Below, one piece after another: positions 23,350 to 34,627 of a stretch of 64,000 nt of DNA. Under the pieces are notes generated by a model. It was not told where the DNA came from and did not search any database. It saw nothing but the letters and a program-made list of their open reading frames with translations. The position numbers and the translations under genes are program-made. The stretch is taken from positions 15,546,881-15,610,880 of the forward strand of contig OY776122.1 of the NCBI GenBank assembly GCA_963675135.1, written 5' to 3'. How positions within the stretch are numbered: position 1 is the first letter of the stretch; each line of letters opens with the position of its first letter. This stretch comes from Galeopsis tetrahit. Lineage: Eukaryota; Streptophyta; Magnoliopsida; Lamiales; Lamiaceae.

Positions 23350-26300
23350 TTATTCCTCCATCTTCCCTGGATCAAGTAAGCCCAATTCAGCTGAAAGTTC
23401 CAAGAACCTTGCTTCAGCCAATGGTTTAGTCAAGATATCAGCTTTTTGCTTATCAGTGTGGATCTTGACAAGCTTGATATCTTTCTTTTCCACATGATCC
23501 CTTATGAAGTGATGCTTTATATCCACATGCTTGCATCTGGTGTGGAGCACTGGATTCTGTGAGATAGCAATTGCACTATTGTTGTCACAGAATATTGACA
23601 CTTCATTTGAGATTACTTTGTAATCTCTCAATTGTTGCCTGAGCCAAAGTATCTGAGCACAACAACTTCCAACTGCTACATACTCTGCTTCAGTTGTTGA
23701 AGTTGCAACTGTATTTTGTTTCTTGGAGAACCATGAGATAAGCTTGCTGCCCAAGAATTGACAAGTTCCAAAGGTGGATTTTCTGTCAATTCTACATCCT
23801 CCATAGTCTGCATCTGAATATCCAGTGAGCTCAATGTTGTCATCAGCTGGATACCATAATCCAAGATTCTCAGATCCCTTGAGATATCTTAGGATTCTCT
23901 TGGTAGCATCAAGATGGCTCTTCTTTGGATTAGCTTGAAATCTTGCACATACTCCAACTGCAAATGTAATATCAGGCCTGCTTGCAGTGAGATATAGCAA
24001 GGATCCTATGATTCCTCTATAGTTAGTGGAGTTTGTTGATTCTCCACTTTCATCAGGGTCCATTTTCCAGTTAGTATTCATAGGAATTCTGACTGGCTTG
24101 CTTGTAGCACATCCAAATTTCTTGATCATGTCCCTTGTATACTTGGCCTGATTGATGAAAATTCCTTTCTTAGACTGTGTGACTTGGAGTCCTAAGAAGA
24201 AATTCATCAATCCCACCATGGACATCTCAAATTTGCTTTGCATGAGTTTGGAGAACTTCTCACACAACTTCTCATTTGGAGATCCAAATATAATGTCATC
24301 CACATAGATTTGGACTAACAAAATATCATCTCCTTCACAGATTCTGAACAAAGTTCTGTCAACAGTGCCTTTGACAAAACCATGATCTAGAAGAAACTGT
24401 GATAAGGTGTCATACCAAGCTCTTGGAGCTTGCTTTAAGCCATAGAGGGCTTTCTTCAATCTGTACACCTTGTCTCCTTCTTCAAATCTTGGGGGCTGTT
24501 CAACATATACTTCTTCTTTGAGCACCCCATTGAGAAATGCACTCTTCACATCCATTTGATACACCTTGAATCTCATGTGAGCTGCATATGCTAAGAAGAG
24601 TCTGATTGCCTCAAGTCTGGCCACTGGAGCAAAAGTCTCATCATAATCTATCCCTTCAGATTGACAATATCCTTTGGCCGCACAATGATGTCATTTTCAT
24701 TTTTCTTATTCTTGAACACCCATTTAGTTCCAATGACATCTTGATGAGTTGGCCTGTCTACCAGCTCCCATACTTCATTTCTGGTAAACTGGTTCAGCTC
24801 TTCTTGCATGGCTATGATCCAGTTGGTGTCTTGTAGTGCTTCCTCAATGTCTTTTGGTTCCTGTTCTGAAAGAAAACAACAAAACAGTGCACTTTCTCCA
24901 TGAAATCTTCTAGTTTTGATCCCTTCACTTGGATTTCCAAGTATCAGGCTAGTTGGATGGTCATGCAACCAAGTCCTTCTAGGCCTGATCCCTTTAGGAG
25001 GATTGTCCTCATCTGAAGTTGGATCACTAGATTCATTAAATTCAGGAAAGTTAATTGAAGGATCAAGTTCAGGATCATATTCAGGGGTATTGTCCTCATT
25101 GTCAGATAAGTTGACATTTTCATTGGTTCCCCCTTGAATATTGGATCCATTAACTACCTCAGCATTGCCCGCTTCTTCATTGGTAGTTGTTACCTGGTTT
25201 TGAACTGGGATGGGGTCAGTCAGTTCAATTTCTCCTTCAGGTTGGTTGTCTTCTGGTTGATTGCCATCAGGTAGGTTGTCCAGTTTTTGATTTTCATGAA
25301 GTTCAGGCTGGGCAACATCTACAAACACTGTTTCCTTGTTTTGAAGCCTTAATCTGGTTGTTCTTTTTGTTATCTCATCAATATTCAGGTTTCTATCCCT
25401 GAACTCATTAACAGATTCATCAAACACAACATGAGGTGTTTCTTCCACAATAAGGGTTTTGCAATTGTAAACTCTGTAAGCCTTGCTGATTAGTGAATAT
25501 CCAACAAATATTCCTTCATCAGATTTGCTGTCAAAAGCTTTCAATTGTTCTTTCCCATTATTATGAATGAAACACTTACAACCAAATATATGGAAATAAG
25601 CAACAGTGGGCAATCTACCTTTCCATATTTGATATGGGGTTTTACCTTGTCCTTTGGTGATTAAGGACCTGTTTTGAGTGTGACATGCAGTGCTAATAGC
25701 TTCAGCCCAGAACCTTTTAGGCAATTTAGATTCAACAATCAATGTTCTTGCTGCCTCTTTCAAGGTTCTGTTCCTTCTTTCAGCAACCCCATTTTGTTGA
25801 GGTGTTCTTGCTGCTGAAGTTTCATGAGTGATGCCATTCTTGCTGCAGTACTCATTGATGTATGAGTTTATGAATTCTGTGCCTTTGTCAGATCTGATCT
25901 TGACAATACTTAGGCCCTTTTCATTGCTCAATCTCATCATCAATTCAGGTAGCTTGACTTGGGTCTCCTTTTTGTTTAACAAGAATACTACCCAAGTGTA
26001 CCTAGAGAAATCATCAACATCAACTAATGCATATTTTCTTCCATTTAAACTTACTGGGATAATTGGACCAAATAAATCCATATGCAGTAGTTGAAGAACT
26101 CTCTCAGTTGAGATGACATGTTTTCCTTTGAATGAAGCTTTGATCTGCTTTCCTTCCTGACATGGCTGGCATATGTGTTCTTTGGTGAACACCTGATTAG
26201 GCAGTCCTTTGACTAGAGAGTTTCTTGCAATCTTGTTGATGGTTTTGAAATTCAGATGATTCAATCTCTTGTGCCAGAGCCAGCTTTGCTCATTTGTGCT

Positions 26301-26726
26301 TTTGGCAACAAGACAAACTGCTTCAGGGGTTTTGCTCCAATCTGCAAAATAAACATTTCCCTTTCTCACCCCTGTTAGTAGCACCTGTTGTGTTGAATTA
26401 TTTTTGATAATACATTCATTTGGTGCAAATTCAACACTATATCCTTTATCACAAATTTGACTTATAGACAGCAAGTTGTATTTTAGGCCTAGGACATATG
26501 AGACATCAGTAATTTTGACACTACCAATGTTTAATGTACCATAGCCTCTTGTGATTCCTTGAGAGCTGTCTCCAAAGGTTACTGAAGGACCATCCTTTTC
26601 TATAAATTCTGAGAGAAGCTCTTTGTTCCCAGTCATGTGTCTTGAACATCCACTGTCCAAGTACCATGCTATTTTCTTGTTGATGCTTCTCTTCTTCTTG
26701 TGGTCCTTACAGCCCTGCAAAGTCAA
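23350..26726 (-). pseudogene. Element B pol: protease, integrase, reverse transcriptase, RNase H
   Basis: 26726-24648 holds the copia protease motif (WYLDSGCSRHMTG), the pre-integrase zinc region (WHKRLNHLNFKT, CQPCQEGKQ), the integrase core (HMDLFGPI, IRSDKGTEF, TPQQNGVAERRNRT) and the start of reverse transcriptase. 24624-23350 holds the rest of RT (YVDD at 24295-24306) and RNase H (GYSDADYGG, TTEAEYVAVGS, FCDNNSAI). The two parts are in different frames: compared with element A a 19-base deletion near 24670 removes residues early in RT and shifts the frame. Protease processes the polyprotein, integrase inserts the DNA, and RT/RNase H makes it. The deletion should leave no working RT. Confidence 0.92.
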
Positions 26727-29191
26727 AATTTAGGTACCCTTTGAGTGTTGGGTCCTAGAGGGTTAGCTGTACCTTTTGGAACCCAAATCTGCCTGATTAC
26801 TCTGATTGACTCAAAGTGACTGACTTGGTTTCCATTTACATCTACATACACAGTTTGACCCTTAAATGCCTTGGGTGCCTTCTGTGTATAAGTGTTGGTC
26901 TTGTAAGGTTCAGGAGAGTTGGTGAATTTCCTTGGGACATTTCTCCTGAAGTTACTAGACTTAGGTGCAGCTTGGAAAGACCTTTGTGGATAGGAGTTTG
27001 GATGGCCTTTTCCTCTTGGCATATGAGGTTTAGGCTTCCTAAAGGTTTTATACCTGTCAGAAGGGTTGGGCCTCAATCCATTCAGTTGAGGTTGCCTCAT
27101 TTGAGTTGGCCTTTTCTGAACAGATTTTGGACAACTCTTCTGATGAGAATTCAGATAGGTTGACCTTCCATTGGTTCTACCTTTCTGAACCTCATTTCTC
27201 CTGTAAGCAATGCCTTTAACCTTTTCCTTAGGTATGGGTTTAGGGACATTGTTCACTTGAGTTGGTATAAAAATTCCTTTACCCTTATCCTTGATCAGTG
27301 GTTAATTTACTTCCAGTTCATTTTGTTGTGCCACTAATCTTACAAAAGTCATCTTAGTATTGCTTGAGGAGGCAATACTAAGACCAGGTGAGGGTTCAAA
27401 TGGATTATAACCTAATCCACCCTTTTGAGCAAATGGTCTTTGAAACCCTTGAATTTCCTCTATTGCCTTAGCAGATTTGTTCAAGGCAGACATTTTCATT
27501 TTTAAGCTCCCCTCACTTAATTTTAGAGTATCAAACTCACTTGAGAGATTGTCAAATTTAGCTTGAAGAGTTCTAAAGTCAAAATCCTTTTTCTTTAGAA
27601 TCAGACTTTGTTCATCAATCAACTTTTGTTGTTCAGAGACTTTGAGAGACATTTCTCCATGTTCTCTCACAATCTGCTGATACAACTCAGATGATTTAAT
27701 GTCAACCTCAGATTCAGGAAGATTGGACATTTTAATTTTAGACCTCAACTGTTCATTTTCTCTCAGTGCCATATTGCATACTTCTTGCATTCTGGTGAAA
27801 TCTTCTAGCAACTTTTCAAAGTCAAGGTGGATTTCACTAGATTCATGTGTGTTAATTGAAAGATTGGAAGATGAACATACCTCTTCATTTTCAAATGCCA
27901 TTTGGCAGTCATCATCACTGTCACTGTTGGAGAACAGTCCATCATTAGAAGAGTAGACACTCTCTTCACTTGCTGATTCTCCAGCTACCATGGCCTTCCT
28001 GTTGTTCATCCTCTTGTCTCTTTTGTTTTGCCTTTCTTTTCTTTCTTTGGCACTTAGGTCAGGACAATCATACTGAAAGTGACCCTTTTTCTGGCAATTG
28101 TAACACACATATTCATTATCATTTTTCTTGCTTGAGGACTCCTTCCTCCTTGATGATGATGTTTCACCTTTGCTGTATTTCTTTTTATCAGCATATCTGT
28201 CTTCTTTCTTCTCATCAGAGACTTTGTCCTCTGATTTGTTATCAGGAGAGCTGAATCTCCTTCTGGTTCTGTTGTCTTGGTAGAACTTCTTGTATCTACC
28301 AAATCTGGAGTTGAGCTTCTCAAATCTCCTTGCCATGAGTGCTAGCTCCTCCTTCATTTCTGATTTTGAAACAGATTGAGAAGATCTTTGAGTATTTTTC
28401 TTCTCTGTTTCAGTGGCTTTGAAAGCAACACCTTTGCTTGAGGAAGATGGCTCATCATGCACCTTCTTTCTGTTGAGATCAAACTCATATGCTTTGAGTT
28501 CAGAGAATACTTACTGCATTGGCATGTTGTCAAGATTGCTGGTATTTTGCATCATGACAGAATATATGTCCCACTTTGATGTGAGACTTCTCAGAATCTT
28601 CAAATCAACTTCTCTTTTGGCATAGAACTTGCCCAAAGAATTCATCTCATTCATGATGTCAGTGAATCTGCCATCAAGATGATCAATAGTTTCATTTGGC
28701 TCCATAGTGAATTGTTCATACTTTTGGATAGCCACTTGTAGCTTGTTTTCCTTTATCTTTTGGGTACCTTCACACATAAGTGCTAGGGTATCCCAGATCT
28801 CCTTTGCTGTGGTGCAGTGATACACTCTTCCCATCACTGCATCTGGAATTGTCTGGTACAAGGTGTTCATGGCAATGTAGTTCAGATTGTGCCTTTTTCT
28901 CTCTTCTGCTATCAGCTCATCCTCATCTTTTGGCAACAGCTCCCTTGGGTCTGCTTTTTGAGCATCAGTGACCTTGGGATTGAGCTTGGTGAAGGTGAAT
29001 GGTCCTCTGGTGATGACTTTGAGCATTTCATCATGCTGGCAAGCAAGATGTGCTCTCATCCTGATCTTCCAGAAATCATAATTCTCAATTGAGAACATTG
29101 GCAATTTGTGATGAGAAATATGATTGACTTGGTTTGGACCCATGTTGTTGATGGTGTTGACAGCATCTCCTGGAACTGCATTGTTAGCCAT
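26723..29191 (-). pseudogene. Element B gag with two nonsense codons
   Basis: The start is set at the ATG at 29189-29191 (MANNAVPGDAV); an upstream in-frame ATG would begin in the leader. One frame runs to 26723 with in-frame TAA codons at 28511-28513 and 27302-27304. It contains the copia gag region (FSIENYDFWKIRMRAHL, CEGTQKIKENKLQ), a single CCHC zinc knuckle (CYNCQKKGHFQYDC) and a basic Pro-rich C-terminal part. Gag packages the element RNA in cytoplasmic particles. The pol frame begins where gag ends (overlap 26723-26726) and lies in the -1 frame relative to gag. Whether this is a programmed shift or a one-base indel is unclear; element D has gag and pol in one frame. Confidence 0.88.
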
Positions 29192-29321
29192 TTTTGAACA
29201 GATAGACAAAGAAAAATACAAGTAGATTTTTCAGAAATTTGGATCAGTTTAGTGACCACAGAAGTAATGTGAGTTTTTAAAGAACAGTTGGCTCTTCAGA
29301 GACAGTGGTCTTTGAACCCCT

Positions 29322-29333
29322 GCTCTGATACCA
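29322..29333 (-). other. Primer binding site of element B
   Basis: On the - strand TGGTATCAGAGC, two bases after the LTR end. This is complementary to the 3' end of initiator Met tRNA, the usual primer for Sireviruses. Confidence 0.93.
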
Positions 29334-29335
29334 CT

Positions 29336-30943
29336 TGTTGGTCCTTGGTGGAGTATAACACAAGTGTATGGGGGGGGGGGGGGGAATGCACTTGTGTATG
29401 CAAATTCTTTTCTTTTTGACAAACTGGTCTTATCAGGCAAGTTGTCTCACAACTAGCCTGAGTGAGAACTTTGATAGATACTTGTCCTACTGATTACTAT
29501 TGAGTGATCAGTTGGCTAAATATCTAAAAGAGTTGCTAAGTGCGGAATGTGGTTGGCATTTGACTCAAAGAGATACTCCAATTTAATTTCTGAAAAATAC
29601 AGTTATCAGGGACTTTGTCCAAAACAGTTTTTCTTAACTTACTGAATTTTGCTCTTTAAAATATGTTGGAATGTAAGTAAATAAAGAGTGCAGTAAATAA
29701 ATGACACACAAGTTTATAGTGGTTCAGAGACTCAAACTCCTACATCCACTTTCCCTGGTTGAACAGGATAATTCCTTCACAATGGAATTAGCTTGGTTTA
29801 TAGTGCCAAGGTGCACTGATCAACAACACTCTCTTAGTGTTTTGATCCCTAGGATAACTTGAGTCCTAGTGCTCAATCTCTCTGAGTTAAGACTGTGTTT
29901 CACAATAACAGTCCTTAACTCCTCACTTCTACAACAAACTCTTTCTTCACTAAATGAGATAGGGTTTGAGGTTTGGTTCCAACTAATAGAGATATCCTTT
30001 ACAATAAGAACAGTGTAAAGGCTTAGGATATCTCAATGCTAAGCTTTGGATATTCTACAAAGATTGGCTTAGCTTGATGAAGTGATTCAGGAAACTTGGG
30101 ATTCTAGAGAACAGCTTGGTTTCCTTTGAAAGCTTGATGATAGTTTGATAGCTTGTAGTTGGATGTTATGAATCCCTTGATCACTTCTGTATTTATAGGC
30201 AAATTTGAGCAGCTAACCGTTGGAGGGATAGCAATTCAAACTTGTCTATTTGCAGCACCATTGAAACGGCTATCAGCATTGGCATTCTTTTATCCACTGT
30301 GTAAAAGACCTCTTCAATGGTTGCTTGAATGAATGTGTTGACTTCAGAAAAATGCGGCTGAGATGACTTGTGTCAGATTCCAAATATGCACATTTCCCAA
30401 GGTTGATTTGTGGAAGAAGCTACACTCAACCAACGGTCAGATGGGACAAGCTCCCTGAACATTCCTGCTGCAATTTAGAATGTTCCAACATTCATTCAAT
30501 GCTTCACTCTTTAATGCTCTAAGTCTTTAATGCTTGGTTCAGGCATGATTGGCAATAAATGCTTCATTGAATGTGTCTTCTGTGGGCTTTGACATTTAAT
30601 GTTCTTGATCATTTGTACTTCAGCTGTCTTGATCATTTGCATTTATGAGCATTGCTTTACTGCTCTTGATCTCTTCAGCTAAGTTGTCCACTTGGTCAGT
30701 CTGTCCTGAAAGTTCAGCAACTTTGGCCTATAGACTTATCAAGTTGCCTAACATTCCAGCTTTGGACAACTATCCTGAACACTAAAATCTCACAACATTC
30801 CTGAGACTTTTCACTTAAGCAATCTACATACTTAAGTGTACTGAGACAACTTGCCTGAACTAGACTTGAGCTTATCTCAACTAATCTGAACATCATCAAT
30901 CAGGGGTTTTGGTATCTAGATCAAAATCATTTTATTCCCAACA
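29336..30943 (-). repeat. 5' LTR of element B
   Basis: 1,608 bp, TG...CA ends, nearly the same as 16029-17634. The homopolymer near its inner end is G15 (29370-29384) instead of G13. TATA box at 30190-30197. Confidence 0.93.
30190..30197 (-). promoter_or_regulatory. TATA box of the 5' LTR of B
   Basis: TATAAATA on the - strand; likely promoter of the element's genomic RNA. Confidence 0.75.
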
Positions 30944-30948
30944 GCATT
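30944..30948. repeat. Target-site duplication of element B, right
   Basis: GCATT, identical to 16024-16028. Confidence 0.9.
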
Positions 30949-31275
30949 TAACATATTTATAGCAAAAACCGAAGATCGTTGTAAACCTTTCTTCAATGCT
31001 TTGAAGAAGGGAAAATTTGAATGGACTTGGGAGTGTGAGCAAGCTTTTACTGGGCTCAAAGAATATTTGGCGGATACAATGATATTATCAAAACCAGTCC
31101 CGGGGGAGAAATTGTTTATATATCTCTCCGCAAGTCAATATGCTATAAGTGTAGTGCTCGTCCGAGCGGAATGTACAACTCATTTACCAATTTATTATGT
31201 AAGTCAAAAACCGAGGGATGCCGAGCTGAGGTATGTCCCGCTAGAAAAGTTAGCATATGCGCTCAAGTTGAGATG
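30949..31275 (+). pseudogene. Gypsy RT/RNase H fragment, continuation of the Tat-like element
   Basis: Resumes the gypsy frame interrupted at 16028: the connection region (FFNALKKGKFEWTWECEQAF) and the start of RNase H (LYLSASQYAISVVLVR-type, LPIYYVSQ, LEKLAYALKLR). It then changes without a break into copia integrase at about 31265-31280. The rest of RNase H, the gypsy integrase and the 3' LTR are absent. Confidence 0.88.
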
Positions 31276-33737
31276 AGTCTGCCCATTATCAAAATTCGTA
31301 GTGATAAGGGGACTGAATTTATCAATAGCTATATCAAAGATTTTTGCTCTAAAATTGGTATACAGCACCTTACTAGTGCAGCAAGAACACCACAACAAAA
31401 CAGAGTAGCTGAGCGTCGGAATAGAACGCTTAAAGAAGTCTGCAGGTCTATGGTAGCCGAGTATAACACTCCTCAAAAGTTTTGGGCTGAAGCAATTAAT
31501 ACAGCATGTCATACCCAAAACAGAAGTGCAATCAACAAGGCACTAAGTAAGACACCCTATGAGGTATGGAAAGGTAGAAAGCCCAGAATTTCATATTTCC
31601 ATATATTCGGATGCAAGTGTTTCATCCATAACAATGGGAAAAGTAAGTTGAATGTGTTTGATGCTAAGGCAGACGAGAGGATATTCTTAGGATACTCCTC
31701 GACAAGCAAAGCATTCAGAGTGTTCAACTACTCTACTCTTTGTGTGGAAGAAACACCACATGTTGTTTTTGATGAATCTCGACAGGACTCGTCTATCGAC
31801 CAAATTAGTGAGAAAGTGAAAGATTTAAAGATTCAATCTGACAAAGAAACAGAAGTGTACGAATCGGTTCAAGCCTACAATCCATTCCTGAAAGCCCTCG
31901 AGTCAGATGACGAGGTGAAGGTAAGTGACAAAGGTAAGTCTACTAGACCAGTTGACATGCCTGCTCTAGTTGCCTCGTGTACTCCTAATAAATCTGCTAA
32001 TATAGATGTTGTAGATTCGCATGATGCTGTAGTTGACTTAGATGATGAAAGCATGCCTATTAAGTCTAGAAAGACATGGAAATATGCTCATACTGCTGAT
32101 AATATAATTGGTGATTGTGTAAAGACTAGACGACAACTCTTTGTGTCGCAAGAACAACCTAGTCCATCTCTGTTTTGCTGGTGTTGCTTCCTTTCATCTA
32201 TCGAGCCTAAAACCGTTAAAGAGGCATTAGCCGATAGTAATTGGATCATCGCCATGCAAGGCGAGTTGAACCAGTTTATTTGAAACGTCGTCTGGGAACT
32301 TGTCGATAGACCAGTACACCATAATGTAGTTGGCACTCGATGGATTTTCAAAAATAAGAAAGATGAGAATGATATAGTCGTTAGGAATAAGGCTAGACTA
32401 GTAGTCCAAGGCTATTCACAAGCCGAAGGCATAGACTATGATGAAACCTTCGCACCTGTTGCTAGACTAGAAGCTATTCGATTGTTTCTTGCATATGTTG
32501 CTTATATGAAGTTTACTGTATATCAAATGGACATTAAAAGTGCATTTCTTAACGGTATTCTTGCGGAAGAAGTATATGTAGAACAACCTCCAGGCTTCGA
32601 AGTGAAAGGCAATCAAGTATACAGGTTAAAGAAAACTTTGTATGGACTGAAGCAAGCTCCAAGAGCATGGTACGACACTCTCTCTCTCTCTTTCTATTAG
32701 AAAATGGTTTTACTAAGGGCAATGTCGATAGAACCTTGTTCAAAAGACAAGAAGGGAAGGATATCCTACTTGTTCAAATTTACGTGAATGATATCATTTT
32801 TGGTTCACCCAACAAAAGCATGAGTGAAAGCTTTTCGAAGCTCATGCAAAGTAATTTTGAAATGTTCATGATGGGATAAATGAATTACTTTCTTGGTCTT
32901 CAAGTAAAACAATCTGATGAAGGCATATTCATAAATCAAGCCAAGTATACTCGTAATCTACTTGATAAGTATGGCATCAAAACCTGTAAAACTGTTGGTG
33001 TACCTATGCTACCCGCCTACCGCATGGATCCTAATGAACGAGGTAAGTGCGCAGATCAATCATACTATCGTGGTCTAATTGGTTCATTACTCTACTTGAC
33101 TGCTAGTAGGCCAGATATAACTTTTGTTGTTGGTGTGTGTGCACGATTTCAAGCAAACCCCAAGGAAAGTCACTTGGAATCTGCTAAAAGAATTTCGAAA
33201 TATCTGAAAGGAACCATTAATCGAGGTTTATGGTACCCTACACATGATGATCTATTCCTAAGTGGATATTCAGACTCGGACTTTGTTGGTTGCAGAATAG
33301 ATAGGAAATCTACATCTGGTTCATGTCAATTTCTTGGTTCTAAACTCATCTCATGGTTTTCAAAGAAACAGACAAGTGTAGCAACCTCTACTACTGAAGT
33401 AGAGTAAATGGCTACAGGTAGTTGTTGTAGTCAGCTATTATGGTTAATGCAACAACTCCGAGACTACAATATTATAGAATCGAATGTACCTATATTCTGT
33501 GACAGTAATAGTGCTATTGCTATCACTCAAAATCATATTTTGCATACACGTTGTAAGCATGTAGACGTAAGCTATCATTTTATTCTTGACCATGTTGAGA
33601 AGAAGAACATACGCATGGAAAAGATTCACACTGACATTCAGAGAGCTGACATTCTTACCAAACCACTGCCTGAAGCACGATTTAAAGAATTATGCATTAG
33701 TTTAGGATCAATTGATATATACCCCACTACTGCATAG
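31276..33737 (+). pseudogene. Element C pol remnant
   Basis: Starts in the integrase core (IRSDKGTEFINSY, TPQQNRVAERRNRT) and runs through reverse transcriptase and RNase H. Defects are an in-frame TGA at 32281-32283, a frameshift at the CT repeat 32679-32692, TAA at 32877-32879 and TAA at 33405-33407. The RT active site at 32781-32792 reads YVND instead of YVDD, which would destroy one metal-binding aspartate. RNase H motifs remain (SGYSDSDFVGCR, FCDSNSAI). The last codons end in a TAG at 33737. The element is an old, dead copy. Confidence 0.88.
32679..32692 (+). repeat. CT microsatellite with frameshift
   Basis: A short CT run inside the RT frame where the reading frame changes; slippage is the likely cause. 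Confidence 0.6.
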
Positions 33738-34627
33738 CATTGTACTAACAAGACAGGTACACAATAGCAAGTCATTTGCAGAACAGACGAGTACAACATA
33801 GACAAGTCATACTACTTTCAGACTAAACTAGATCCAGGTAAACAAGGTCAGACAAGATGACCAAACAACCCGATGAGGAAGCTGGTAAATCTGAGGGTAA
33901 TACTAAGAGAATATACATTTAAGGGGGAATCTACGATTTCTTAAATATCCTTATGTTGACTCTTAAGTTTGTTAAAAGTCATCTTGATCAAAACCTTGAT
34001 TACTGCATTTGATTGATATTCAGTTTAATTATTCTACTCTACTACTTGTATCTACTCTCACATGTAACACAAGATGAGATAGGTACATGATTGATGTTCG
34101 ACAATCGAAGGGGGAACTCGTCTAGTGCAACTAAAAACTACTAATCTGATTCTGATAAATTCGAACAGACCAGATAAGTTCTTATATGTTTGTTATTCAC
34201 TAAGTATTTGGAATTGATTTAAGGGTAGTATTGTAATTTTGAATTGCGAAATTTTGGAAACCCTAAAACTGGATTTATACACTCCATTTAATGAGGTGTA
34301 TACACCTAGTTCCCGCCTAAACCTATTGCATTAGGTTAGATGAGTACACTCTTCTTTTCTAACCAATAACAGAGGTGGATTCCAAAGTTTACAATACTAA
34401 ATCGCATAATATCCTCGAATCCTCAACTGAATTCCAAAGGTCGAATTGTTACCGTTGGATCGATCTATTCAATCTTAACCACTCGATTCAAAACCCCAAA
34501 TTCTGTTAAAACCCTCATTCTGAAATTTACTCCACACGATTTCACCATTACTGCACATTCAAAGCTTAAGAGATTTCTTAGTTCGACTACTCTTTTGTGC
34601 TCTTGAATCCTACTTTTCTTATTCAAA
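33738..34627 (+). other. Spacer between pol and downstream ORF, element C
   Basis: No gene. Polypurine-like tracts TTTAAGGGGGAATC near 33920 and CGAAGGGGGAACTC near 34110 match the position of such tracts in A and B. A pyrimidine-rich leader precedes the ATG at 34628. Confidence 0.5.

Larger units (their letters stand above)
16029..30943 (-). mobile_element. Element B: full-length Sirevirus-like copia retrotransposon
   Basis: Two LTRs of about 1.6 kb, a primer binding site for initiator Met tRNA, gag, pol, a downstream ORF and a polypurine tract, all on the - strand, flanked by the 5-bp duplication GCATT. It sits inside the reverse transcriptase/RNase H region of the Tat-like gypsy element. 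Several reading-frame defects make it unlikely to move by itself. By eye the LTRs differ at about 20 positions, so it is clearly older than element D. Confidence 0.95.

Noticed and set aside
31001..32283. An open frame that seems to fuse gypsy RNase H with copia integrase as one gene
   Set aside because: The two parts are in different frames around 31275 and the join is best explained by deletion; no evidence of a functional fusion.
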